DNA of 64,000 bases from Gordonia paraffinivorans NBRC 108238 (GCF_000344155.1 NZ_BAOQ01000025.1:42807-106806), one strand, 5' to 3'. Numbered from the stretch's first letter, positions 1-8,664 are shown. Made by a program: numbers and translations. Notes: generated from the letters alone by a model not told the origin.

Positions 1-66
1 GACCCTTCCCTGACTTTTCACACCGGAAATGAGGTGATCGTCGATGGCGGATACACCATCTACTGA
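1..66 (+). CDS. C-terminal end of an SDR dehydrogenase (cut by window edge)
   Basis: The first 21 codons read in frame to a TGA and contain TGNEVIVDGGYTIY, the usual C-terminal signature of short-chain dehydrogenases (TGxxxxVDGG). The rest of the gene lies to the left of the window. The MaoC-like gene that follows starts inside it, so this is probably the upstream member of the same beta-oxidation operon. Only the tail is visible, so substrate and cofactor cannot be judged. Confidence 0.7.
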   Translation, partial: DPSLTFHTGNEVIVDGGYTIY

Positions 67-577
67 CGTGACCGGGACACGACCGTCCGCTGTCGAGCGG
101 GATGGGTCGACCTCGACGCCGGCCGAACTGATCGATATCGCAGTACTCAAGCAGTCGCTCGAGGGCCGTGAACTCCCCGGAGCCAGCATCACCATAGAGC
201 CGTATCAGAGCGTGCTGGCGGATTACGCATTGGAAGCCGATGCCGACGATTCGGGTGACGCACACCCGTTGTGGGGGCTCGTGCTGTCGCTGCGGGGGAT
301 GGGCATCACTGTCGTCGAACTCTGCGCCTTGGCCGCCCAACGCCCCCAGGATGTGCTCCTGTTCGGCAACTGCGAGGTGATTCAGCACCGGCCCTTGCGA
401 GTCGGCGCGACCATCGACGTCACCGCGAGTATCGAATCTGTCAGTCGCAAGGAGACGAGGCATGGCGGACACCTGGACTTCGTAACCGTCAGAACGGCCT
501 TCCACGACAAGGACAACTCGCTGGCGGGACCAGTTGGCGAAGTCGCCAACGGCTTCATCTTCAAGCGAGGAGCGTAG
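44..577 (+). CDS. MaoC/FAS1-like hotdog dehydratase subunit, N-terminal-domain type
   Basis: This 177-residue protein looks like a single hotdog domain of the FAS1-like dehydratase (MaoC N-terminal) kind. The HPLWGLVLSLRG stretch at about residues 74-85 fits the hotdog helix, and GNCEVIQHRPLRVGATI is typical of the following strands. It lacks a clear catalytic D-x5-H motif, which its partner directly downstream has. Such pairs form heteromeric enoyl-CoA hydratases in actinobacterial sterol and terpenoid catabolism, so I infer a two-subunit hydratase. The start at 44 has a GAGGTG ribosome-binding site and overlaps the preceding SDR by 23 bases. A GTG at 68 is a possible alternative start. Confidence 0.75.
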   Translation: MADTPSTDVTGTRPSAVERDGSTSTPAELIDIAVLKQSLEGRELPGASITIEPYQSVLADYALEADADDSGDAHPLWGLVLSLRGMGITVVELCALAAQRPQDVLLFGNCEVIQHRPLRVGATIDVTASIESVSRKETRHGGHLDFVTVRTAFHDKDNSLAGPVGEVANGFIFKRGA

Positions 578-1006
578 ATGACACTCACCACTGAACCGCG
601 CGTCTGCGACGACCTCCCGGCGTTCAAGGTGGAATCGGTAAGCGCAGACAAGATCCGGATCATGGCCCTGATCTTTCAGGACCCCAACCCCATCCACTTC
701 GATCTCGAGGCTGTGCGCGAAGCAGGACTGGGCGACAGATACGTCAACCAGGGCGGTGTCACTATGGCCTACATCATCAACATGCTGACCGCATGGACAG
801 GGTCGCGGGCCTCTATCCGTTCCCTCTCAACCAGATTCACCGCGAATGTCTTCGCAGGCGATGCGGTCGAGGCCGGCGGAACGGTGACCGGCGTGCGCAA
901 CGCCGACGGTCGAATGCTGGTCGATTGCGACGTTTGGGTCCGTCCCGTCACCGCGGACGGCGGAGCGCCGCCCGTCGTCTCCGGAACCGCCACTGTCGCA
1001 CTGTGA
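578..1006 (+). CDS. MaoC-type enoyl-CoA hydratase subunit, catalytic
   Basis: This 142-residue hotdog protein begins immediately after the stop codon of the partner gene, so the two are translationally coupled. FQDPNPIHFD at residues 33-42 is the hydratase-2 motif, with Asp35 and His40 the expected catalytic pair. It probably hydrates a 2-enoyl-CoA intermediate with the upstream subunit. By analogy such heteromers often accept bulky or ring-bearing acyl-CoAs, but the substrate is not visible here. Confidence 0.8.
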   Translation: MTLTTEPRVCDDLPAFKVESVSADKIRIMALIFQDPNPIHFDLEAVREAGLGDRYVNQGGVTMAYIINMLTAWTGSRASIRSLSTRFTANVFAGDAVEAGGTVTGVRNADGRMLVDCDVWVRPVTADGGAPPVVSGTATVAL

Positions 1007-1049
1007 ACCGATCGCGCACCGGCGCGATGGAACCCGACGGCTAACGCAT

Positions 1050-1071
1050 AGACCAGGGGGTGCTCTGGTCT
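1050..1071 (+). promoter_or_regulatory. Short inverted repeat upstream of SDR operon
   Basis: AGACCAG and CTGGTCT form 7-bp perfect arms around an 8-base loop, ending 19 bases before the GTG of the next gene. It could be an operator or a weak hairpin between the hydratase pair and the SDR genes. There is no T-run after it. No regulator can be assigned. Confidence 0.35.
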
Positions 1072-1090
1072 CACAACAAGGAGTTTTTCA

Positions 1091-1849
1091 GTGAACATCA
1101 GCGGAAGCTCTGCCCTGGTCACAGGTGGAGCGTCGGGTCTCGGCCTCGCCACGGCCGAGAAACTCAGCGGCGCAGGAGCGAAGGTCGTCATCGTCGATCT
1201 TCCCGAATCGCCCGGTGCGGAGGTGGCCGATCGCTCGGAGAACATCACATTCGTGCCTGCCGACGTGCGGGACAGCGAACAGATCTCGGCAGCTATCGAG
1301 ACTGCGTCGGCCTTGGCCCCTCTGCGAATTACGGTCAACTGCGCGGGCATCGGCGACCCAGCCAAGACCCTTGGGCGTCGTGGGCCCCTCGGACTCGACC
1401 GCTTCGAGCGGGTCATCTCGATCAATCTGCTGGGGACCTTCAACGTGATTCGGCTCGCCGCCGAGGCGATCGCAGCGACTGAACCCGTCGAGGGGGAGCG
1501 CGGCGTCATCGTCAACACGGCATCGGTGGCTGCTTTCGACGGGCAAGTAGGCCAAGCCTCATATTCCGCTTCCAAGGCCGCGATCGCAGGAATGACGTTG
1601 CCGGTCGCCAGGGATCTCGCTGACTTGCTGATCCGCGTCGTCACCATCGCGCCCGGAATGTTCGCCACCCCTATCCTTCAGGGGCTGACCGACGACGCTC
1701 GTGCGTCGCTGGAGAAACAGATCCCCCATCCCTCTCGGCTGGGCCAACCGGCCGAGTACGCCGACCTTGTCGCCCACATAGTGAACAACCCCATGCTCAA
1801 CGGTGAGACCATTCGACTCGACGGCGCACTGCGGATGGCGCCGCGATGA
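1091..1849 (+). CDS. SDR oxidoreductase, 3-hydroxyacyl-CoA dehydrogenase type 2-like
   Basis: This 252-residue classical short-chain dehydrogenase has the NAD-binding TGGASGLG at residues 11-18, NCAG at 83-86, Ser145 in NTAS, and the catalytic pair Tyr158/Lys162 in YSASK. Asp36 at the end of the second strand favours NAD over NADP. Overall layout, including the GERGVIVNTAS segment, resembles HSD17B10-type 3-hydroxyacyl-CoA dehydrogenases. That would make it the step after the MaoC hydratase upstream. The GTG start has an AAGGAG site. Its end overlaps the next SDR by four bases. Confidence 0.8.
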   Translation: MNISGSSALVTGGASGLGLATAEKLSGAGAKVVIVDLPESPGAEVADRSENITFVPADVRDSEQISAAIETASALAPLRITVNCAGIGDPAKTLGRRGPLGLDRFERVISINLLGTFNVIRLAAEAIAATEPVEGERGVIVNTASVAAFDGQVGQASYSASKAAIAGMTLPVARDLADLLIRVVTIAPGMFATPILQGLTDDARASLEKQIPHPSRLGQPAEYADLVAHIVNNPMLNGETIRLDGALRMAPR

Positions 1850-2577
1850 CCCGCACAGCACTGGTCACCGGCGCATCACGAGGGATCGGTCTCGAGATCG
1901 CTCGCCGACTGGCAGACGACGGATGGAACCTCACCATCAGCGCACGAACCGAGAGCACTCTCACCGAAGCTGCCACCACGTTGCGGGAGAGATCGCAGGG
2001 GGAGGTCTGTGCGGTCGTGGCGGACATGGCATCTGAAGGGGACGTCCTCGCGCTGGCCGCCGCGCACCGAGAACGCTTCGGCCGACTCGATGCGCTGGTC
2101 CTCAACGCCGGCATGGGATCGATAGGGCCGATTGCGGAGTTCCCGATCCGGCGCTTCGACAAACTGATCGCGGTCAACGTTCGATCGGCCTATCTGCTCA
2201 TCCAGCAACTGTTGCCGACTCTCAGGGAAACAGCCGGCACCACCGGTTCGTCGCGCGTCATCGCGATATCGTCGCTGACGGGCACGGCCTCGGAACCGTT
2301 GAATTCCGCGTACGGCGCCAGTAAGGCCGCGCTGACTTCGCTGTGCGAGACGGTCAACACGGAGGAATCGCTCGGCGGGGTCAGTGCCACTGCATTGTGC
2401 CCCGGTTACGTGGCGACGGACATGACCGCGCCGCTGACCGGTGATGTTCCAGCCGACACCATGATCGACCCGGTCGAGATCGCCGAGCTCGCGGTCGGCC
2501 TGACACGGCTGGGGCGCAGCGCGGTCATCCCCGCGATTCCCATCTCTCGGCCCGGACCGCTCGTGTGGCGGGTCTGA
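1846..2577 (+). CDS. SDR family oxidoreductase
   Basis: This 243-residue short-chain dehydrogenase has TGASRGIG at residues 8-15, NAG at about 87-89, Ser142/143, and Tyr156/Lys160 in YGASK. The basic Arg34 after the second strand suggests NADP preference. It overlaps the upstream SDR by ATGA, so both are made from one message. It resembles 3-oxoacyl-ACP reductase (FabG)-like enzymes. Its C-terminus lacks the common VDGG motif and ends in a short hydrophobic tail, so the substrate is open. Confidence 0.8.
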   Translation: MTRTALVTGASRGIGLEIARRLADDGWNLTISARTESTLTEAATTLRERSQGEVCAVVADMASEGDVLALAAAHRERFGRLDALVLNAGMGSIGPIAEFPIRRFDKLIAVNVRSAYLLIQQLLPTLRETAGTTGSSRVIAISSLTGTASEPLNSAYGASKAALTSLCETVNTEESLGGVSATALCPGYVATDMTAPLTGDVPADTMIDPVEIAELAVGLTRLGRSAVIPAIPISRPGPLVWRV

Positions 2578-2599
2578 ACTGCACAATCCCTCACCCGGG

Positions 2600-2616
2600 T
2601 GTCCTGTTTCGGGACA
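2600..2616 (+). promoter_or_regulatory. 17-bp palindromic operator (site A)
   Basis: TGTCCTGTTTCGGGACA has 6 of 8 symmetric pairs and the same 17-bp spacing as the perfect palindrome at 52033-52049. It lies 35 bases before the start of the acyl-CoA dehydrogenase gene. I infer that it is a binding site for one of the two Fis-type regulators in the window. Confidence 0.55.
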
Positions 2617-2650
2617 GTCGACCGGGTCCCCACGATCGTAAGGTGAACCC

Positions 2651-3817
2651 ATGTTGTTGGACTTGGACGATGCCCGCCGTGACTTCCGCGAATACGTGCG
2701 CGGATGGGTGGACAAGAATTTCCCCCCCGAGCGTGCTCTGGAGCTGGAGAAGCAGGAATACCGGTATCCGTTCGAACTCTGGGATGCCATGGCAGAAGCA
2801 GGGTTTCATGCCGTAGGGATCAGCGAGGAGTACGGCGGACAGGGTGGCAACGCGGTTGACACCGCTGTTCTGGCCCGTGAGCTCGCGCGAAGCCTGGGCG
2901 GCCTGTCCTGGGTCTGGGGGATCCCCTCGTTCGCCGGCGCGAAGGCGTTGAGCCACGCCGGTACCGATGAACAGAAGAAGGAACTTCTCCCCGAACTCGC
3001 CGCCGGTCGCATCCGCTTCTCCATCGCGGTGACCGAACCAGGAGGCGGCACCGATCTGCTGGGTGCGATGCGCACACGTGCCACCAAGGTGCCCGGCGGT
3101 TGGAAGGTCTCCGGGCAGAAGATGTGGTCCACAGGGGCGAAGCAGGCCACATATCTACTGTTGCTCGCACGCAGCGGTGATCCTGAAGGCCCCGGCAAAC
3201 GTCCCCCGACAACACTCCTGCTCGTGCCGTCGAATTCGCCGGGTATCGAGATGAGATACATCCCGAAGATGGGCATGCGCGCGATGGGGTCGTGCGAGGT
3301 CTTCCTCGACGACGTGTTCGTACCCGACTCGCAACTGCTCGGCATCGAGCATCAGGGCTTCAAAGTCCTTGTCGCTTCGCTGAACAACGAGCGGGTGATG
3401 AGCGGCGCGCTGGCGTTGGGCATGCTGGACGGAATACTCGAGGAATCCGTCGAATACGCATCGACCCGCACGGCATTCGGAAAGGTGATCGGTGGGCACC
3501 AGATCATTCAGCACTACATCGCAGACACCGCCCTCGCTCAGAAGCAGTGCGAGCTCCTGACATTCGACGCCGCCTGGCGCGAGGCATCGGGACTGAACTG
3601 CCACAAGGAGGCGAACATGGTGAAGGTCGTGACATCCGAGCTCGCCGTTGCCGCAGCCGATCGTGGCATCCAGGTCCTGGGTGGGATGGGCATCTCGTCG
3701 GAGACTCACGCACAACGTTTCTGGCGGGATCTGCGTCAGTTCCGGATCGCGCCCATCAGCAACGAGATGGTGCGTAACAATCTCGCCGAGAGCTACGGGT
3801 TGCCGCGGTCGTACTGA
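2651..3817 (+). CDS. Acyl-CoA dehydrogenase
   Basis: This 388-residue protein has the acyl-CoA dehydrogenase fold throughout. The N-terminal helical domain carries the GISEEYGGQGG loop, the middle beta domain has VTEPGGGTDLLG and SGQKMWSTGA for flavin contacts, and the C-terminal domain has RTAFGKVIGGHQ and QVLGGMG. The usual YEGT stretch with the catalytic Glu is replaced by APISNEM near the end, a form common in actinobacterial catabolic FadE proteins. It should oxidise an acyl-CoA to the 2-enoyl-CoA used by the MaoC pair upstream. It has its own promoter region with operator site A. Confidence 0.85.
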   Translation: MLLDLDDARRDFREYVRGWVDKNFPPERALELEKQEYRYPFELWDAMAEAGFHAVGISEEYGGQGGNAVDTAVLARELARSLGGLSWVWGIPSFAGAKALSHAGTDEQKKELLPELAAGRIRFSIAVTEPGGGTDLLGAMRTRATKVPGGWKVSGQKMWSTGAKQATYLLLLARSGDPEGPGKRPPTTLLLVPSNSPGIEMRYIPKMGMRAMGSCEVFLDDVFVPDSQLLGIEHQGFKVLVASLNNERVMSGALALGMLDGILEESVEYASTRTAFGKVIGGHQIIQHYIADTALAQKQCELLTFDAAWREASGLNCHKEANMVKVVTSELAVAAADRGIQVLGGMGISSETHAQRFWRDLRQFRIAPISNEMVRNNLAESYGLPRSY

Positions 3818-3959
3818 TGTTTGGGGCGCCGCTCGGTCACGTCGCCGGGTGGCGTACTCAGGTGAAGGCCGAATCCTCCGGTGGCAGTCCCGCAGGATCA
3901 TTTTGGGACAGCAAAAAGTGTTGTCGCACACATAATCTGACTCGTGAAGTAACAGTCCA

Positions 3960-3979
3960 CCTGCCACCCTGGTGGCAGG
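3960..3979 (+). promoter_or_regulatory. 20-bp perfect palindrome before MHS transporter
   Basis: CCTGCCACCCTGGTGGCAGG has 9-bp perfect arms around two bases and ends 24 bases before the preferred transporter start. It may be an operator or a leader hairpin. Further upstream, TTGGGACA (3903-3910) and TGTCGCAC (3922-3929) look like isolated half-sites of the operator found elsewhere in the window. Confidence 0.45.
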
Positions 3980-4003
3980 CACACGGCGATCGGAGGAATG
4001 ATC

Positions 4004-5350
4004 ATGCGGCCCACCCGCGAAAACCTGGCGGAACCCGAGAACAAACCGAAGGGCTTGCGAGCGGTCATCGTCGCGGCTCTCGGCGCGAGCACGCTCGAGT
4101 GGTACGACTTCTACATCTACGGGACTGCTGCGGCACTCGTCTTCAACAAGGTCTTCTTCCCGTCGGTCAACCCCGCACTGGGCACTCTCGCCGCCTTCGC
4201 GACGTTCGGGGTCGGCTTCCTGTTCCGTCCGCTCGGAGGGTTGATCTTCGGCCACTTCGGCGACACGTTGGGCAGAAAGAAGCTGCTCGTCATCGCGATG
4301 ATGGTCATGGGTATCTCCACGTTCCTGATCGGCGTGTTGCCGACGTATTCGACGGTCGGGATTCTCGCACCGATCCTGCTCGTGGTGCTGCGCGCCGCTC
4401 AAGGTCTGGCCGTGGGCGGGCAGTACGGCGGTGCAATGCTTCTGGTCACCGAGAACGCGCCGGCGAACCGCAGGGGTTATTACGGCAGCTTCTCGCACAT
4501 CGGACCATCACTGGCGGTCATCCTGTCCAATGTCGTGTTCCTCGTCGTCGTTGCCGCCGTGAGCTCGGACGCATTGATCGGCTGGGCATGGCGCATTCCG
4601 TTCCTGCTGTCTGTGTTCGTCGTGGCGGCAGGTATTTACATGCAACTGAAGATCGAGGACACCGCAGAGTTCCGCGAGCTCCAGGAGCGTCGCGTCGCGG
4701 AGCAGGGCGGTCAGCAGGTTCAGCGGCGGTCGCCGGTTATCGAGGCGCTGCGTACCCATCCGCGGGAGATCCTGCAGGCGGGCGGGATGATCTTGATCGT
4801 CCAGGTGTACTACTACGTACTGATCGTGTTCACGATCTCGTATGCCACATCCCATGACATCAGCCGTACAACGGCACTTGTCGCGGTTCTGTTGTCGAGT
4901 TTGGCAACTGTCGTGTCGATTCCGATCTTTGCGGCGCTCTCGGACAAATCGGGGCGAAAGACGGTGCTGGTCTGGTCCGCAATCGCCACAACGGCGAGCG
5001 CATTCCCGTTTGTGTTGCTGTTGGGCACCGGCAGCGTCCCGCTTCTGGTTCTCGCAGTGGTTGTTCCGGGAGTCACTCTCGGGGCGCTCTACGGTCCGAT
5101 GGCTGCGTTCTACTACGAGATGTTCAGTGCCGAGGTGCGCTACTCCGGCGCGTCCATCGGCTACCAGTTGGGCGCTGTCCTGGGCGGCGGGTTCTCCCCA
5201 TTCATCGCGACCGGATTGCTGGAGGCGACCGGATCGTTGCTCTCGGTCGGGGCGTTCATCACCGTCGCCGGACTCCTGAGCATCTGGGCCATTGCGTCCG
5301 TGTCGACCTCGTCCCGGCGAACGTCGACCGAGGTTTCGCAGGCGACATGA
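4004..5350 (+). CDS. MFS transporter, metabolite:proton symporter (MHS) family
   Basis: This is a twelve-helix carrier of about 448 residues. The first helix has LGASTLEWYDFYIYG, the hallmark of the MHS branch (ShiA, ProP, KgtP, PcaT relatives). GHFGDTLGRKK after helix 2 is the MFS loop motif, and a related SDKSGRK loop follows helix 8. MHS proteins import organic acids or zwitterions with protons, so this is likely the uptake step for the island's substrate or an acid intermediate. GGAGGA at 3992-3997 fits a start at 4004 better than the ATG at 3998. Confidence 0.85.
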   Translation: MRPTRENLAEPENKPKGLRAVIVAALGASTLEWYDFYIYGTAAALVFNKVFFPSVNPALGTLAAFATFGVGFLFRPLGGLIFGHFGDTLGRKKLLVIAMMVMGISTFLIGVLPTYSTVGILAPILLVVLRAAQGLAVGGQYGGAMLLVTENAPANRRGYYGSFSHIGPSLAVILSNVVFLVVVAAVSSDALIGWAWRIPFLLSVFVVAAGIYMQLKIEDTAEFRELQERRVAEQGGQQVQRRSPVIEALRTHPREILQAGGMILIVQVYYYVLIVFTISYATSHDISRTTALVAVLLSSLATVVSIPIFAALSDKSGRKTVLVWSAIATTASAFPFVLLLGTGSVPLLVLAVVVPGVTLGALYGPMAAFYYEMFSAEVRYSGASIGYQLGAVLGGGFSPFIATGLLEATGSLLSVGAFITVAGLLSIWAIASVSTSSRRTSTEVSQAT

Positions 5351-5377
5351 GGGCGCTGGTGGATTGACGCACAGACC

Positions 5378-5410
5378 GGCGATGGGCACAGGGCTTCTGC
5401 GCCCATCGCC
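5378..5410 (+). terminator. Hairpin terminator after transporter
   Basis: GGCGATGGGC and GCCCATCGCC form 10-bp perfect arms with a 13-base loop, starting 27 bases after the transporter stop. There is no T-run, as is common in high-GC actinobacteria. Confidence 0.5.
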
Positions 5411-5424
5411 ACTGTCGTGGGTGA

Positions 5425-5700
5425 TGACGTCGTCTCGTGGGTAGGGCTCGGCGTCGATAGTGATGCCTCGGTGTGGTGGACCAGTCGCTCGATCAGCGCG
5501 GCGGCAACGACGTCGTCGGCGAAGACCTCGACCCTGCGACCGAAGGGCAGGTTCGAGGTGATCGGCACCGAGGCCGGCTCGCAGCGACTGGCGATGAGTT
5601 GGGGGAACAGGTTGTTGGAGGTGGGGTGTCGGGGTCGAACGGCAGGTAGCCGATCTCGTCGTTGACGAGCAGCCGGGTAACGGCGTACTTGTGAGTTCGT
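5425..5700 (-). pseudogene. istB: IS21-family istB remnant (ATPase C-terminus)
   Basis: Read leftwards, the DNA encodes LLVNDEIGYLPFD, then after a frame change LIASRCEPASVPITSNLPFG and VFADDVVAAALIERLVHH. These are the Walker B and sensor regions of the IS21 helper ATPase IstB. The N-terminal half, including Walker A, is absent, and at least one frameshift lies near 5610-5630. It is an inactive fossil directly downstream of an istA remnant. Confidence 0.8.
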
Positions 5701-5703
5701 GTG

Positions 5704-5900
5704 TCAGGCGTCCAGCGGCCTCTGCTTCGGTGGAGGTGGGTCGCCCATACGGTGGTGGTGTAAGACAGTGCCGGGTAGGCGTTGGGGGCGGCTACAGGTC
5801 GGCGGTGTGGTGTCGACGAAGTGGCCGATCACCGCCGGATGGACGGTGTAGTCGTTGCCGGCCACGCGCATGTGGAGTCGTGCCTGGGGGCCTGGCCCCG
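5704..5900 (-). pseudogene. istA: IS21-family istA remnant (transposase C-terminus)
   Basis: The leftward reading gives MRVAGNDYTVHPAVIGHFVD, and in another frame TTTVWATH. Both match the C-terminal beta domain of IS21 IstA transposases (NDYSVHP...VIGR...VWATH). The DDE catalytic core is missing. It abuts the istB remnant in the usual istA-istB order. DNA just upstream (about 5905-5990) is shared with about 13816-13890. Confidence 0.65.
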
Positions 5901-5904
5901 CTGT

Positions 5905-5990
5905 ACTGGAGTCACCCTTCTCGCGAGACGGGGAGGGTCGAATCCGACCCGTCGTCAGGGGTGGTTTCGGGCGTCGTGAACGTACAGCTA
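5905..5990. repeat. Dispersed repeat copy 1 (IS-derived)
   Basis: This stretch, containing CGAGACGGGGAGGGTC and CCGTCGTCAGGGG followed by GGGCGTCGTGAAC, matches a stretch near 13816-13890 with a few differences, in the same orientation. Both lie beside IstA-like fragments, so I take them as parts of two decayed copies of related IS21 elements. Confidence 0.55.
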
Positions 5991-6117
5991 CATCCTTCTT
6001 GACAGCGCGAACGACTAGCCAGATCGATATCACCTATCCCGTGCAGCAGTCCAGATGGTCACGAGGCGGTCCTGTGTTCTCGGAATCGGGTCTCCGATTG
6101 CGTACTACTGTCACCAC

Positions 6118-6717
6118 ATGACCACATCCCGCTCGGCGGGGCGTACCCGTCTCAGTTCTAGTGACCGGCGTGAGCAGATTCTCGAAGCCGCCCAGCGTCT
6201 CTTCGCAGAACGTGCTTACGAAGAAGTTTCGACGGCGGAACTCGCCGCGGCGGCGGGTACCACCCGGACGAATCTGCACCACCACTTCGGTACGAAGAGA
6301 GCTCTCTACCTCGAGGTGGTTCGGCGCTTTGCCCGGTTGCCGGCACCTCCTACCGATCTCCCCCGGGCCTCGGACGTTCCGACGGCGGTCGCTGAGACCT
6401 TTGACAAGTGGCTCGATCTCGTCGAGCACAACCGCGAGACATATCTGAGCATGATCGGAGCGTCTTCGATGGGTCGCGACCCCGAGGTGGAGGAGGTCCT
6501 CCGCGCCGGGATGAGAGTGTGGGAGGAGCGATTGCTCGCAGTGCTGCAAGCTCCCAGTACCGATTTGAACCGAGCTCAGATCCGGGCCTTCCAAGCCCTT
6601 CTGAGCACGGCAACCGACGAATGGCTACGTAAGGGAAAACTCAAGCGCGCGAATGTACATGACCTTCTGACCCGTGGATTGTTGGCTCTGCCCGTCGAGC
6701 GCCCCGATTTATCTTGA
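6118..6717 (+). CDS. TetR family transcriptional regulator
   Basis: This 199-residue regulator has a standard TetR N-terminus. REQILEAAQRLFAERAYEEVS (residues 18-38) leads into the helix-turn-helix TAELAAAAGTTRTNLHHHFG (39-58), and then KRALYLEVV. The C-terminal half is a ligand-binding helical domain without recognised specificity. The start at 6118 is chosen because the TetR fold begins just after it; the longer frame to 6055 adds non-homologous residues. It probably represses nearby catabolic genes, but no operator stands out. Confidence 0.85.
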   Translation: MTTSRSAGRTRLSSSDRREQILEAAQRLFAERAYEEVSTAELAAAAGTTRTNLHHHFGTKRALYLEVVRRFARLPAPPTDLPRASDVPTAVAETFDKWLDLVEHNRETYLSMIGASSMGRDPEVEEVLRAGMRVWEERLLAVLQAPSTDLNRAQIRAFQALLSTATDEWLRKGKLKRANVHDLLTRGLLALPVERPDLS

Positions 6718-6801
6718 CACTGTGTCGGTAGTGGGTCACTCTTGCTGTATCCAGCGTGCGGAGTGATAGCGCTGGTTGTACTGACATGGAGGTCTGAGCT
6801 A

Positions 6802-8664
6802 GTGAGTACGGCTGTCACGTCACGACGTAGCGAGGATCGGGCGCGCACGAGCACGGACGCCGGTGTTCGGGGCTTTCCTCTCGACGACAGATCTCGGCTG
6901 AGTCATGTTCGAGAGAAATTCTTCTCCACGGGGATGGTCGATCCCGATGACCTTCGAGCGTCCGGCCTCGATATGAGCGTGATCGACTCATGGCGCCGAA
7001 GCCTGCGTTACGGACTCGGCAATCGCCCGAGGCAGATCGTGCGTTCTGTCGAGGTGGACATGCAGAATCCGCTGGTGAAGGTCGCTCACGCAGTCATCAC
7101 GTCCCGCGAGGCCGTACTCGAACAGTCGATGTGTGGGCTGTCGCTCACAGATGCCGACGGGGTGCTCTTACGTCAGTGGGTGGGTGATCCCGCAGTTGGA
7201 AAATGGTTGGAGAGACACGGCATCGTCCCCTCTGTGGCCGTGGACGAGAGTTCCATCGGAACCTCCAGCGGCATCTGCCTGCTCACCGAGAAGCCGGCGA
7301 TTGTCCGTGGCCTCGAACACTTCTACGAGGAGTATGCGGAAGTGACCTCGGCCGGCGTTCCCATCATCCACCCGGTCACACGCCGGATCGTCGGTTCGCT
7401 CAACCTGACGAGCCGCTATCGCGACACCAGCCCGGTATTGCTCTCCTGGGTGATGGAGTTGGTTGCGGACATTCAGCAAGAGTTTCATCAGACCGCGACC
7501 CGTCGTGAGAGGACACTGCTCAACGCGTACCTGAACGAGAATCGCGACGCCAGGCATCCGCTGGTGGCCCTGAATGATCAGACGATCATCACCAATGCAA
7601 CCGCGGCAAGACTCATCTCATCGGTCGACCAGGCGCTTCTGTGGGAGCACGCTTCACGCGCAATCAGGGAGGGCTCTGAACGATCCCGACAATTGGTCCT
7701 CACCGACGGCACGGTGGTCTCGGTGCAATGTCGTGAGGTCGTGAGTGCGGCTGAATCAGTCGGTGCAGTGGTACGCATACGGCCGGTTGACGAACGCCCG
7801 TCGCGGAGTCGGGCCTGTTCACCTGCTCCCGGCCTCCCCGGGTTGGTCGGTGACGGACCGCGCTGGCGTGAGCTGTGCCGTCACGCGGTGGCCGCCGACC
7901 GTGCGATGCCGACTCTTATTGTCGGCGAACGCGGTACGGGAAAACTGTCGGTGGCGCAGGCGCTGGCGGGCGGGTCGGCGACGGTATTGGACGCGACTTC
8001 GGTCGGCCTCGAGGGCCGCGACTCGTTCTTGCGTCGGCTCTCGGATCTCCTCGATCAAGAGACGCCGTCCTCGGTGGTACTGAGGAGGTGCGACGAACTC
8101 GATGACTCCACTGCGACGGCGGTGGCGACGCTGCTTCGTTCGCATCGTGGCGGACCGGTCCGTGTGCTGGCCACCACGACCAGAGACGTCGAACACGGAC
8201 ACACCGACCCCTTGTACGCCGAGTTCCCGGTCGTTCTCTCGGTCCCGCCTCTGCGTGAGAGGATCGAGGACCTGCCCTCGCTGTTGGCGTCGCTGTCGCA
8301 GGTTGCCAGTGCGAGGCTCGGACGCACGGGTGGTGTTCGATGGATGCCCGACGCCGTTCAGGCACTGTCTCGCCTGGAGTGGCGGGGGAACATCACCTCT
8401 CTGGAGACGGTGGTGATGCGGGTTCTCCAAAGCACCACAAATGGTTACGTGAATGCAGCCGATCTTCCTGCGGATGTCGTTGCGAGCGCCTCGCGGCGCA
8501 AGTTGGCCGGGCTCGAGCATGTGGAGGCCCATGCGATCACTGCCGCGCTTCGCGAGGCGGGGGGCAACAAGAACAAAGCCGCCGAGCGGCTCGGCATCGC
8601 CCGATCGACGCTCTACCGCAAGATCCGCACCCTCGGTATCGATCTGACCACGTCGGCGTTCTGA
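6802..8664 (+). CDS. Fis-type GAF/AAA+ transcriptional regulator (AcoR/MimR-like)
   Basis: This 620-residue protein has the layout of an acetoin-type enhancer-binding protein. A GAF domain lies at about 105-230 (SMCGLSLTDADGVLL, DESSIGTSSG). A shortened AAA+ domain carries GERGTGKL at about 375-382 and CDELDD at 430-435. A C-terminal Fis helix-turn-helix reads NKNKAAERLGIARSTLYRK. The GAFTGA loop that contacts sigma-54 is absent; only about 50 residues separate Walker A from Walker B. Actinobacteria generally lack sigma-54, so it must act with another sigma factor. GGAGG at 6788-6792 supports the GTG at 6802. A close relative sits at 52173-54026. Confidence 0.85.
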   Translation: MSTAVTSRRSEDRARTSTDAGVRGFPLDDRSRLSHVREKFFSTGMVDPDDLRASGLDMSVIDSWRRSLRYGLGNRPRQIVRSVEVDMQNPLVKVAHAVITSREAVLEQSMCGLSLTDADGVLLRQWVGDPAVGKWLERHGIVPSVAVDESSIGTSSGICLLTEKPAIVRGLEHFYEEYAEVTSAGVPIIHPVTRRIVGSLNLTSRYRDTSPVLLSWVMELVADIQQEFHQTATRRERTLLNAYLNENRDARHPLVALNDQTIITNATAARLISSVDQALLWEHASRAIREGSERSRQLVLTDGTVVSVQCREVVSAAESVGAVVRIRPVDERPSRSRACSPAPGLPGLVGDGPRWRELCRHAVAADRAMPTLIVGERGTGKLSVAQALAGGSATVLDATSVGLEGRDSFLRRLSDLLDQETPSSVVLRRCDELDDSTATAVATLLRSHRGGPVRVLATTTRDVEHGHTDPLYAEFPVVLSVPPLRERIEDLPSLLASLSQVASARLGRTGGVRWMPDAVQALSRLEWRGNITSLETVVMRVLQSTTNGYVNAADLPADVVASASRRKLAGLEHVEAHAITAALREAGGNKNKAAERLGIARSTLYRKIRTLGIDLTTSAF

